A stretch of 64,000 nt of DNA, from NCBI GenBank assembly GCA_949825025.1, contig OX463781.1, forward strand, positions 7,706,148 to 7,770,147, read 5' to 3'. Position 1 is the first letter of the stretch; each line of letters begins with the position of its first letter. Shown one piece after another: positions 43,128-54,240 of this stretch. The position numbers were made by a program, and so were the translations under genes. The notes below the pieces were generated by a model, which saw nothing but the letters and a program-made list of their open reading frames with translations, searched no databases and was not told where the DNA came from. Source of the stretch: Siphlonurus alternatus (lineage: Eukaryota > Arthropoda > Insecta > Ephemeroptera > Siphlonuridae).

Positions 43128-45556
43128 CTGAAACAAACAAATAAACAAATTAGAACACTAAAAAACAAATAAATGAATTAGAACCCTAGTAACATTAATT
43201 TATGTCATATTATTGGAATGCTTATTTGTTATGACTAAATTATTTGCAAAATTTCCTCCCTTTTTATCTATGGATTCAATTAAATTCTCTAGAATACATA
43301 AAAATAAAATCTACAATAATTATCTAATTAAGAACGCTGCTTTATTAACTATATGTTACGGTGACTACTGTTTCATTAAAATGGCATTAGTGGTATGTAC
43401 ATTAAATGAAGGTAACTGCATAGTCGTGTTGATTTATTACCTATTTTATAATCGATCCGATCTGCATGGTTATATACACAGCAACACTCGAGTATTTGTA
43501 GCTATATATAATAATCATAATAATCAATAGCATGGCCTATATAAATAAGTTTATAACTACAACCTTGTACAACCACTTTCTATGGTAAATGTTAAAACAT
43601 TTTATTTCATTCATCAGTATTCTTTCTTGCACGAAACTTCAGCAGTTGAATAATTAAATGCTTGAATATGTTTTTGTTTTTTTAGCTTTAAATTACATTT
43701 AATATTTAATATATTTTCTTTAATTAATATAAAAACCTTTCTATCTTTATCACACTGCAATGAAAAATCATTAAAATTATTTTATTTATACCAGCTTTAA
43801 CATGGTATAAAATAAAATTTTGTACCATGTATGTTACACTCACTTGTCAGTAATAAATTGAGCACATGCATAGAGAAGTTTGCTACTACCGTGTGTTTGG
43901 GTGAATAAACGTGAATAAATATTATACTTGTCTCCGGGGAAATCTCCCGATTCATTAAAGAGATTTTTCATGATAAACATTACTAACGATATACCAAAAT
44001 AAACAGCATTTTACAGATTTATAAATTTATGTAATACTAAAACAAAGTCAATATATACTAAAACATACACGTAAAAAACTACTGACAGAAACGCGTGTGC
44101 TATTTTGTTGTATTTTATGAAATTAATATGAGAAAATGAAAACAATATTCAGAACTGCATGCTATAAAGAGATTCAGAGATGTAATTATTTAAATCATTA
44201 TAGAATACGGAGATCTTAGAGATTTGAGAGCGATTTTTTAATCGTTTCAGTGCAAAGTTAAATTTATCTTTATTATATAATTTCAATAATTTTAAATATA
44301 AATTTTGCGTAATATTTTTTTTCTCTGCTGCAGAACAAGTTGCCTACTTTAAAATCGACAGGCGTTTTATCATAAAAAGTCGTAGCATTGTATATAAAAA
44401 TATAATGTACTTGAAAAGGACTTATGGTGACTTGAATTACGTTGGAGCACCACCAATATGGTGTTCTTTGTGACCTCGCTTGCCATAAAGCAGCAAACTC
44501 TACCCCTCAGCCTGTTGCGGAGGTAGTGTGTGTGCCACATAAACCTCTAAGTGGCTCGCTCGCTTGTAAACGTAATAGCTCTCTGCAGTAGCAATGACCA
44601 GCTTTTATAAAAAGTAAGCGAGGCCTTGTTTAAACCAATATATTATTACGCTGATGTAGCAAAGAAATCACAATATTTATTTTTAAAAATATTGTTATTT
44701 TTTATGCAAGTATATATTTTTATAATAAATTTTATAATATGAAACTGAAACTATATATTTATAACATTATATTATAATTATATAACTTAAGCGTTACATC
44801 TAAAATTAACTGGAGAAATTTTTGTTCAATATTTTATTTAATAATTATATATTTGAATATTTCGTATTAGGCCAATTATGAATGAAAAAAAAAAAATCCA
44901 ACTTGTACCAAAAGTTTAAGAAACATTTTTATTCGCATACTGATTTTAATTTTAATTAAAATAATATTACACATAAATTGTTTCAATAATGGTATATATT
45001 TTAAAAATATATCACTCCATTCCAATAAGCTACATATAGTATGAAGTTTACAAACCAAGTTTTGTACGCGTATAAAATTATGCATTTTCTTCAAGTAAAA
45101 CGGTTCGAACTTAAAAAAAAAAAAACATCTTGTAAAGCTATGCTCCGACTTTAAAATTTATCGATACATCAACGATACATCAACACTTGAATTTTTTTTA
45201 TCTGTCATTACAGAACTCATTGTTGTTGTTTTTTATCTCAATCGTTTATCTTCTACAGAAGCGACGAGAGAAAATTAAGACGTTTGTTACAGAGAAAGAA
45301 AAAAGTTAGATGCTTGAATGACCCATTGTTACCTTGTAAGGTCATGGGTCAAAAACTTTTCTCAAACTTTTTAAATGTAAAAGGTTCGCTCACAAAATTA
45401 AAAAAAAAAAAAAAAAAAAAAAACAGTTAGTAGAAAATAACAGACGCCTTTTTATCGCAAAATTACATTATTCATAGATATATCGATTTATTCAAATGTA
45501 AACAAATCATAAATAAAAAAATAAAATAAAAAAAGTAATTTTTAAATGAAACTTAC
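43128..45556 (-). other. TENT5: TENT5 intron 1 (2.4 kb)
   Basis: Bounded on the minus strand by a perfect donor (CTG|GTAAGT, donor bases 45551-45556) and the acceptor at 43128-43130. AT-rich throughout, with a moderately GC-richer stretch around 44430-44620 and a nuclear-receptor-like motif cluster near 45319-45351. An open frame at 43213-43530 on the opposite strand has no recognisable domain and lies in this intron, so it is not called a gene. Direct joining of this donor to this acceptor is inferred; extra exons inside cannot be excluded. Confidence 0.6.
45319..45351. promoter_or_regulatory. Nuclear-receptor-like site cluster in TENT5 intron 1
   Basis: AGGTCA-T-GGGTCA (45339-45351) is a DR1 arrangement of hormone-receptor half-sites. 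TGACCCAT (45319-45326) faces ATGGGTCA (45344-45351) as an inverted repeat. The cluster lies about 200 bases downstream of exon 1, a common place for intronic enhancers. The motif layout is seen directly; receptor binding is inference. Confidence 0.4.
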
Positions 45557-45722
45557 CAGAATTATTTATAATATTAAATTGTCTTTAATATAAAATAAAT
45601 ATTTCACTTTCTCGTAATGTGAAGTAAATAAATATCACCACTTTTCACAGTAACTGAAATCACCAACACTGCAGACACAACCCAAAAGACCAACAGACTA
45701 GCAGCTCGATCCCCGCTCAACT
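45557..45722 (-). other. TENT5: TENT5 candidate noncoding exon 1
   Basis: The segment upstream of the GTAAGT donor at 45551-45556 changes from AT-rich to GC-richer toward the promoter. It contains no ATG on the minus strand and has stops in all frames, so it should be 5' UTR only. The upstream limit is taken at a TTAGTTG initiator-like sequence at about 45717-45723, which is a guess. Exon 1 then lies some 90 bases from the CCAAT box. Supported by position upstream of TENT5 and by the donor quality. Confidence 0.5.
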
Positions 45723-45779
45723 AAAGTTTGAATCGTTCGCTCTACGGTCTCTACCTCCCCTCCCCACTACATACGCAGC

Positions 45780-45860
45780 AGTCAGTGAAAGGCGTCGTGA
45801 TGACGTTGCACCAATCAGAGAGCGCCTTTAAGTATGACGTCAGCGGTGCTCGTTCTCAAG
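45780..45860 (-). promoter_or_regulatory. Proximal promoter of TENT5: CCAAT box, CRE and CRE half-site
   Basis: A GC-richer, CpG-containing stretch directly upstream of candidate exon 1. It holds a CCAAT box (45811-45815, plus strand; ATTGG when read with the gene), a full CREB/ATF palindrome TGACGTCA (45835-45842) and a TGACGT half-site (45801-45806). No convincing TATA box is visible. NF-Y-type and CREB/ATF-type binding is inferred from motif identity only. Confidence 0.55.
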
Positions 45861-48800
45861 CGTGGGCGCTGCTCCGACTGGATACTTCTCTGTTTTATCT
45901 CACGGGTAACAACCCTCTCTGTCCGAACCATCAACCCTCTCTCTGTCACTGTGATACCCACGTCTTTGAAGCCCTGGTGCAAAAATATCTCAACCATGAA
46001 CCAACTATAGAATGTTCCAGTAATGGAACTTTTATAACAACAAAACAAAATTTTAATGTTTATTATATGTAAATATTGATAATTAAATGTGAAAATTATG
46101 GAAATTAAAACTTAATAGATTAATGTAAAAAGTATAAACTTTATGATTTTTTTTAATTAAAATAAATTTATCTGCTGTAATAACAAAAAAAAAGTAAAAA
46201 TGAGCTTCGGACTTTTTTTTTTATTTATTTTTTCATTTGTGCCTCTTTGTTCTTTATATTAATCATTAATATAATTTTGTATTTAATTTTATCAGTGTCA
46301 GTTTTTTCAAGTTCGTTTTAAATATATGACACTCACTGATTATACATCTTAATTTTTCACTGATTATAAATTAAATTCTGTAGGTAATTTTGATAATCGA
46401 CATTGCTTTTACTTAAATTGTATTAAAATTACTGCATGATGTTTATTTATACTCGAATCTTCTTTCGTTCAAGAAGTGAAAATAAAAAAAAACGAATATA
46501 TATTAAACATGAATACATTTCACTACACCATTTGTTATCTAGTTTAAAATGTAAATTGCCTTTAAATCACTATAATAATAACTCTTAAACCTCTGACGTC
46601 ATTGATTGAACTCTGACATATAGTATAATATATATATATAGTGAATCTCTGTCTAACTTGCCCGGGATTTCATTCAGCTTTTAGCAACGCCGTACACTCT
46701 TGCATCCAAATGGGGGTAGATCGATGCAGCTAGGGTACTGTAAGTTTATAGTTTTGTTGTAGAAATTGCTAGAGTTTTCTGGCAACTCCTCGCAGTGCAG
46801 ACAAAGGCAACCATTTTAAGTTCATTGATTACGACCCGGGTAGTGACACCGGGAAGAGAGGGGGGGGGGGAGATGCAGCTCCAGTTGTCAAGCCAAGTCC
46901 CCGACCTCTCCAATGTATTGACGTCATTACCCGCCATAACATTTCGCTCAATGATAATTCTTCTCCCTGTAGCAGCAGCTGTATGCAAGCAGGTATAGAA
47001 TAAGGTGCTAGTATACCGTTATGTTGTTTGCATCATCATATGTTTTATATGAACAAGTTATATAATAAATAAGGGTAACTTAGTATGTGTGATAGTGAAT
47101 CGTTTGTTTAACAAGTACGTAAATGTTTTGGTACTTATGGTACATAATATGCTTCAAATAATTATTGATGTGTATGGTCCAGTGTACCTATACACGTGTA
47201 TAATACCAAAAACAAAATGGGACCAATATTATGACCAGAAGATTGAAGGTAAAAAAAAAGTATATATTATTGTAAAAATCTAAATTTTTGGATAACTGAT
47301 TATGTTTATGCTTCTATTTTTGTACCTAACATCTAATATAAATAATGTACAATTTTAAATTGAGTTAATTGTAATATAAATTTAGTTTCTTGGCTCTCGA
47401 ATTCCCATAAAAAATAATAAACAAAAAAAAGCATTGAGGTTTAAATTTTTATATATTATGTAAAATAGTAAAATTTTACATTTAAATTGTTATAATTCAT
47501 TCATACTTAATCTATAACATTAAAACATTAAATTATTCTTACATATAACTAGATATTAATTACAGAATGCACTGGAATATATTAGAGAGTTACCTCCGCT
47601 TCTAATGTACCTTGTGCTTGTGATATGTTTTCATACGTACATGTATTATAATTTATAATATCATCTATTCATCGTACCTCGTGATAAAAAATGATGTTAT
47701 TTTACATAATGAATGCTCTAGAAACGAGCAAAAAGCAATTGTTCTTGTTTTATATATATAATATAAATTTATAGCTTAAAAGTTTTCCCTTCAATTGAAC
47801 AAAAGTTGAATAAATGTTTTTTGCTACAAAATGAATTAATTCTTGTTTGATATAGAAACACAATAAGTTGACTGTGAAATACTAGTTATTTCATTTTAGT
47901 ATTATTTATTATAATTAAATTGAATATATAGAAGTGAGGCAGCTGTGATTGTCAATATGAAAATTGAGAATTGTATACAACGTCGAAGTTGCAACTTTAT
48001 TTTCTCCATTTCAAAGGATTATAATAATAAACTTATAAGAGTAGGAAAGGAGACAGAGAGAGAGAAAACTCTTTCGTTTGCATTTAATATTATTCTATTT
48101 TAAGACTTCGTTTGGTGAAAAGGATGCCTACCTTCTAGGCGTTTCGACTGGTTTACATCGATTAAAAACGCTAAAAAATTTAAAAATAACAACATTCTAT
48201 AATTTATTTTACATTCAACCTTTTCTTAAAATGTTTTACAAATTTTTGTTCTATCATTAATTATTATTTTTTCTTCTCATAGATTTATAAATTAAAAAAA
48301 TATTGCGTGTGCCGAGAGAAGACGCGTAAAGTAAAAAAATATTAAACAAACGACTGCGTAACGTTTTGAAAGTTGCATGTTCATTTAAGTATTTTGAATC
48401 TTATCGGATGTTTAACGGGCACCTTATATTATAGTCAAAACACAGATGAAAAGAGTAAACATTGCAATAAAAATTAAATAGTAGAGCAGAAAAATTTTAA
48501 CATGAAAATAATAACATATCAAAATGATTTTTGTGTTAATAAAAGATTCAAAATTCAAAGAAAATTTCTCAAAAAAAAAAAAAAAAAAAACGCACATTGG
48601 GGTCCACTTAAATATTGTATTTAAATAAAAAAAAATTAAATTTAAATTAAGAAAATTAAGAAATTAATAATAATTTATTGTATATCATAAAAAAGTATAA
48701 TTTGTTCTCACAAGTCAGTAATAATTACAGAAGCTAATATTATAAAAAGCTACAGGTGAGAGCCTGATATAACGACAAGTTATCTGGACCACTCTCGCTG

Positions 48801-50591
48801 GAACTCCTCCCACTTGGGTAAATCAAGGACGAAGTAAAACTAAGGAGATCGCAAGTCCTGTAAGCCAAACGACTTAAAAATAACATTTGGGAAACCGGTT
48901 TCTGTATCTAATGTAAGAACTGTATCCTTCTTGCTATATAACTCAATATTATTTAACATGTAATAAATCTATGGTATACAATATTTTACAAGCATCTCTA
49001 CTGTATTTTCTTTTTAATAATTACTATATAATATTTTAATTATTATATTGGGCCTTTCTTAATGATTGCACAAAGCAAATTATTTTTTTGTTTAACATTT
49101 TTTTTTGTATTTAATTACATGTTTTGATTGATTAATAGTTTCAGTATGCTAAATGAAGCACGTCGTGTAATTAATTCAATAAATTTTAACATGTATTTTC
49201 TTGCATGAATTAAATATTTTAAATAAACTTCATAAATTATAATTTATTAATATTATGAAATAAGAATTTATAAAATGCAAGTAAAATATTGTTCATTTGT
49301 TTTTTTTTATACAATCAATAAATCAAAATGCATTATTTATTAAGCCTATAATGCGTAACTTATTTATAGCTGATATTATATATTACTTATAAACCAATAT
49401 TGTAGGGAAAAGAACGGATGACTTAAAATGATGATAAATTTTACAATGGTTCAAAGTATAACAAAATATTTATTTATCCAAGGATTTTCGGAAATTTGGG
49501 ACACACTTTTTACTTAAATCAAATAAACAAAACACTACATCAGTAGCAGGTCACGATAGATAAGAAAATAAATATTGCATTTTATTATACAGAATCCCTC
49601 TTGCTAAAAATCAACGTCAGAGAAAAAAAATGCATTTTATATTTTATGTATTTAACAAAGAATTTTTTAATTTCGTCAAGACTGCTCAGAAGAAGCTTGC
49701 TAGGTAAGTAATACGTATATTATAATGGTATATCATATGATTATTATTAAGAATTAAAATTTATTTATACCAGCAATGTGTACAATACGACGCCATCAGA
49801 GAAAAGTTGGTGCATGTTATATTTTTACTTTTACACAGCTGAAGATTATAAAAAATAATATAAATTAATATGAGTAATAAAACAATAATAAACAATTATA
49901 TTTACTTATTTTGAACTATCATAATACAGCTCAAAATATAGTTGAAAATTGACAATTCTCATAATAAAAAAATTATCAATATTCCATTTAAGCTTAATAT
50001 TATATTTTTTTGTATATGTTGTATGTTTTTATAATTCAGTGAACAGACAAAACCTGGTTTGAGTGCGTGATAAGGTACGAGTTTTTATTAAACATATCAT
50101 GCATTGTCTGTCAGATAGTATTAGTCAAGTTTAGGGGCAAACGTACGTTCAGTCCTTGACATAAATACAGCGGCAACGACACAAGCTAATTATAATAAAG
50201 CCGAGCACAGAATTGAATCACGTGAACCCCTGCAGGCAGTAAAAACCATTTATAGTTCAGTCAGTGACATTGTTCTCGTATTTATAAAATAATATCACCA
50301 TGAGTTTGCAGATGAGGACGTTGCTTTAAATTTGGTAACAATTTGTTTAAAGATTGCAAATTAAGCTGCAAAACATTTTCTTTAAGATGTTAGATATCCA
50401 CCTTGAAATTTTAATGATAACACCATGCAAGTAAAAGATTACATTATTTTTTCTTATCAATCTGTTTATAGATGCCATTGTTACATATTTTTATGGCAGA
50501 GATTATTTTATCACAAGATTATAAATTGCATGGTTTTACATAACCTTCTTTTAAATTTCTAAAATCATAAAAAAATAAGAAAATAATAACA

Positions 50592-50627
<36 letters not shown>

Positions 50628-52759
50628 GTTGGATTATATAAGTTTATTATATATATTTAATATAATTATTATATATATATTATCACTTTATATTACTTTG
50701 TTTACGAAAACATTTTTACTATAACCTTTAAAATATGAACATTTAGAATACAGCTTAATATTATCACAGAAATAGGTTCTTTTTATTACAAATATTAAAT
50801 TATTTAGATTCTATATAATAAACAATTTGCCTTGGACTACTATATTATAACTGTTATAAGGTATATTATAATAGCTTTGCAACGATAATACATAAAAGGT
50901 ACCGCAATCTATTCCAGCTTATATATAACTCATATGTGTTACATTTCAGAAGGGTATAGAACAGTCAAGAACATTATTATGTTACTAGAAAGTCGTAGTA
51001 TCAAAAAATCCAAACACTCTTGCTTCCTGCTACCGAACTCTTTTATTTTTTATTTACTTCTTGCGCACGCACCGAGCCAGCTGCTGCCAGAACCTTCACG
51101 CATCATTTTATCAACAAACTTTCAGCTGCATGCCAGGATGCACGTATGCATTTTATTAGCAAGATTTTAACCTTTTAAATTTATAATGGAAGTGAAAGCG
51201 TCGTATAGAAATTTCTGTTCTATAAAAATGTAATTATTGATTGATTCATATGAAGGAAGTACTTTGAAATGCACGATCATAAATATAATTTAATTTACAG
51301 AAAACAAAAACAAACACCATTAAATTTATAAAAAAAATCTATTATAAATAATAGAATAAAAAAGAAAATACAAAGTTAAAAATTGTTAATATTTAAGAAA
51401 CAAATTTATAATATCAAATTTAGAAGTGTCGTATATTTCTATAATCTTACTATAAAATTTCAAATTTATTTTAAGAATGAACAACAAATCTACATCTTCG
51501 TACTCTGAAAATCTATCTCATGAATGTAAATTAATACCCACGTAACATTATTAATTAACGTTATCTTCTGTAGCATATTCTGTGTCTGCATGATGCTAAC
51601 TCCGAGCTACACAATAATATATAATATCGTATTGTTTCTAATTGCGTATACAGATGTACGAGATGTGGCGAGGTTCTGAATCATGCCATCAAAACAGGGT
51701 CGAATTGTCTCCATATTAAGAGTTTCTCAATCTCAGACTGGGCCAAAAAGTCTCCCCTAGGTCCCCTCCCCCCCATCCCCAGTGGTGATTCTGCGAGCAC
51801 CCTGCGACAATTTCCCGACAGCCTTTAGACTCCACTGCATCAAAATATAAAATCTTATAACTCATTATATTTTATTATAGTCTAACAAGCATGCTTTATT
51901 TCTAAAAACTAAAATTAAATTCATTTATTCGTTGGTGATTTTTTTTTTATGTTTCACACTGCACTAATATCTTCATCCATAAATCTTAAAATTATCAAAA
52001 TATTAATTATCTATCAAAATAAGGACATTCCTGATACACTAACCAGTTTAAGGAATATTCCAATTTAATTTAATTAATAAGACTAAAAAATTAAAACGTT
52101 ACTTTCACGCTACTAAACATTTACAATTCAGCAAGAACTGTTAGTTTAATAATAATAATAAAAAAATAATAATATCTCTCCTTATCACGTAAAACTAATT
52201 GGACTATACACTTTTTGATACAGAACAAAACAATTACACTTTTTGATAAGAACTACATATATTATTATCTGTAAACTAGAAGTTGAAAGACACTTTTTAT
52301 CGCAAAAATAAATAATCTAGTTTGTTTTCTAGGCAGTTCTGCTTGAAGTATTACAGAAATAAAATGATTTACTTATTGCAACTATGTTGCTATCAAGAAT
52401 TACATGGCGTGATAACAAGGGTCTGGGTTCACGACCCCTCCGAGGTCGCACGTGCCCTCCCCTCCTTTGCTCACGAGAATAGAAGAACTTCTGTCCTCGT
52501 GCCAACCCCGGCATGCGGACAGTTGCTGGTATGACACAGTCTACTGCTGCAGTACCCCGCTAGACAGTAATCATCCAAGCAAATTCGCAGACTTTTCCCG
52601 ACGTCCAGACAGTCTCACAATCAGCTGGTCCTTCAATTAATGCTCAGAAATGTGGAGACCATACAGCGGTGACCTTGCATGCAATAAATTTGCCAGTGTC
52701 CTGTACTTTACTGATTACCGACTTCATTATCATGTATAATGATATATTATAGTCTCTTA
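45861..52759. other. Region upstream of TENT5, no gene seen
   Basis: TGACGTCA at 46594-46601 and 46919-46926; GC-richer islands to about 45960, at 46660-46990, 48750-48910, 51700-51840 and 52380-52640. The open frame at 45728-46072 overlaps the promoter of TENT5 on the other strand and is not supported. Alternative TENT5 first exons could lie here but none is clear. Confidence 0.6.
50595..50623. repeat. (AT)n microsatellite
   Basis: Short AT alternating run followed by further AT-only palindromic sequence to about 50690. Confidence 0.9.
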
Positions 52760-52816
52760 CAAGCGTGGATCCTGCAAAAAAATTCGGGGGTAGGGGGACT
52801 TCCTCCATAAGGCCAA

Positions 52817-52850
<34 letters not shown>

Positions 52851-52938
52851 AGGAGGGAGGGGAATGCCTATATTGCCCATGTTAAATCCAACATTTCGGA
52901 AGGGGGGAGGGGATGCTGCAGATCCGAATCCGCACCTG
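52760..52938. mobile_element. Diverged hAT-type MITE, reverse orientation relative to the copy at 32.9 kb
   Basis: The minus strand reads CAGGTGCGGATTC at one end and shares the internal TTTAACATGGGCAATATAGGCATT-type block with the element at 32947-33102. The plus-strand left end is CAAGCGTGGATCC. An internal poly(A) run of about 30 bases (near 52818-52847) and G-rich tracts separate the arms. No intact 8-bp duplication remains. Older than the other copy by sequence decay. Confidence 0.7.
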
Positions 52939-53528
52939 ATTTTTTTATATTCAGTTATTATATCTTCCTTTTTGTTATTAAGAAATACGATGGGTGAAAA
53001 AAAATATACATACATGTATAGGGTGTCATTCTGTCATTCATATTTCATTGTAAAGTAATGAGAACAAATTGTATTAATTATTATTTTTTCAATATGTAAA
53101 TGTAGATTTCATTCAGGAGCCTATGAACACTTTCCTTTTCAAATACGAAATTAGACTGACACTATTTGCATGTTTATTTAGGTATGACATTTATAACTAA
53201 AGCACACAACTATAATAAATGGGGGGATTGACGCGTCTAATGTTAAGGTTCAACTACACAACAGACAATAATAAATTCTTCTTTCTCATACACACATAAT
53301 GTTATCGATAGTATAGCTAGTTATACGCTAATTGCATTGGATCTAATTTTACCTTGGACCTCGGGACGAGAAGATTAGTTTGAAGTTATAGTGGAAGAAT
53401 TAACGCACGATGGGATTAGACTATAAACATCAAGTTAACGGTTCATTACCACCAAAGGTACTCGAATTCCCTCAGTACATAAATACAAAGTCCAGCTCTA
53501 GGTTGTTAATTAATACTTCGTAAGTAGT

Positions 53529-53610
53529 ACTATCGGAACCAAAAAGGTGTGCCCCTGAATAGCATATAACTCCCATAAGGAGAGGGGCACACCTTTTTGG
53601 TTCCGATAGT
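53529..53610. repeat. Perfect 28-bp inverted repeat (hairpin)
   Basis: Left arm 53529-53556 starts ACTATCGGAACCAAAAAGG; the right arm 53583-53610 is its exact complement. The loop is 26 bases. The flanks share only AGT. The size resembles a pre-miRNA, but perfect pairing is more typical of a foldback mobile element or a recent duplication. Confidence 0.85.
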
Positions 53611-54089
53611 AGTTCTATGAGTTTCTGTATTCTCGCTTCAAGAAGCTGTAACAACATTCGATCTTCTACTTTTTTATTTAGACCAGAACAACTGACAGCT
53701 TACCAACAACCCATAGAAAATTTGCATATTTTTTATTGCAAATCTGCAATATTGCAAGTGTTATTACGTCATTACTGTCATTAGCTGACTCTGCTGCTCC
53801 AAGAGGCAAAGAGATGCAGATTTGGAATTTTGCAAGAGGTAAGAAAACCACGCTGTCTATATTATAGCTATGAATTAAGTTCAAATTCACTGATATATAC
53901 TGCGTGGTAACGTCTGAGAGCAGAGGTAGAGTTCGTGGTGTCTCCAGCCGGTAAGGGTTGACAGGTCATAGGGGATGGTGGGTGTGAGTATAGCAATTAA
54001 GACAACGTGCTATAGGAGTAGTGACTTAATCCTGATACCCCGTCAATATAATTTGTCACGTCTGAGTTCGGTGACTTTTGTTCATAAAA

Positions 54090-54240
54090 AATTGTATATA
54101 TGATGTGTCGTGAGGGCGGGTCGACTGATAACAGCTGATAGCGTCCGTGACGCGCGACGCGTGGTCAAGCTGCCTATCTTCCTCTGCAAGCGTTGCAACG
54201 GGGGCTGAGGCCGTGCGTGGGAGGCAACCTTGTGCAAAAC
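54090..54240. promoter_or_regulatory. CpG-rich island, candidate promoter or enhancer
   Basis: The densest CpG patch in the window, including TGACGCGCGACGCGTGG near 54148-54164, flanked by AT-rich DNA. No reading frame or splice signal clearly attached to it was found. Confidence 0.3.

Noticed and set aside
42887..43168. 93-codon frame overlapping the TENT5 5' region
   Set aside because: Shadow frame of the TENT5 exon reading across the intron acceptor.
43213..43530. 105-codon open frame
   Set aside because: Lies within TENT5 intron 1 in antisense; AT-rich, no domain.
45728..46072. 114-codon open frame
   Set aside because: Overlaps the TENT5 promoter on the opposite strand; no domain; better explained by GC-richer promoter DNA.
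52415..52455. GGTTCACGACC resembling a tRNA or SINE B-box
   Set aside because: Deviates from the B-box consensus, no acceptable A-box at the right distance, and no cloverleaf can be drawn.
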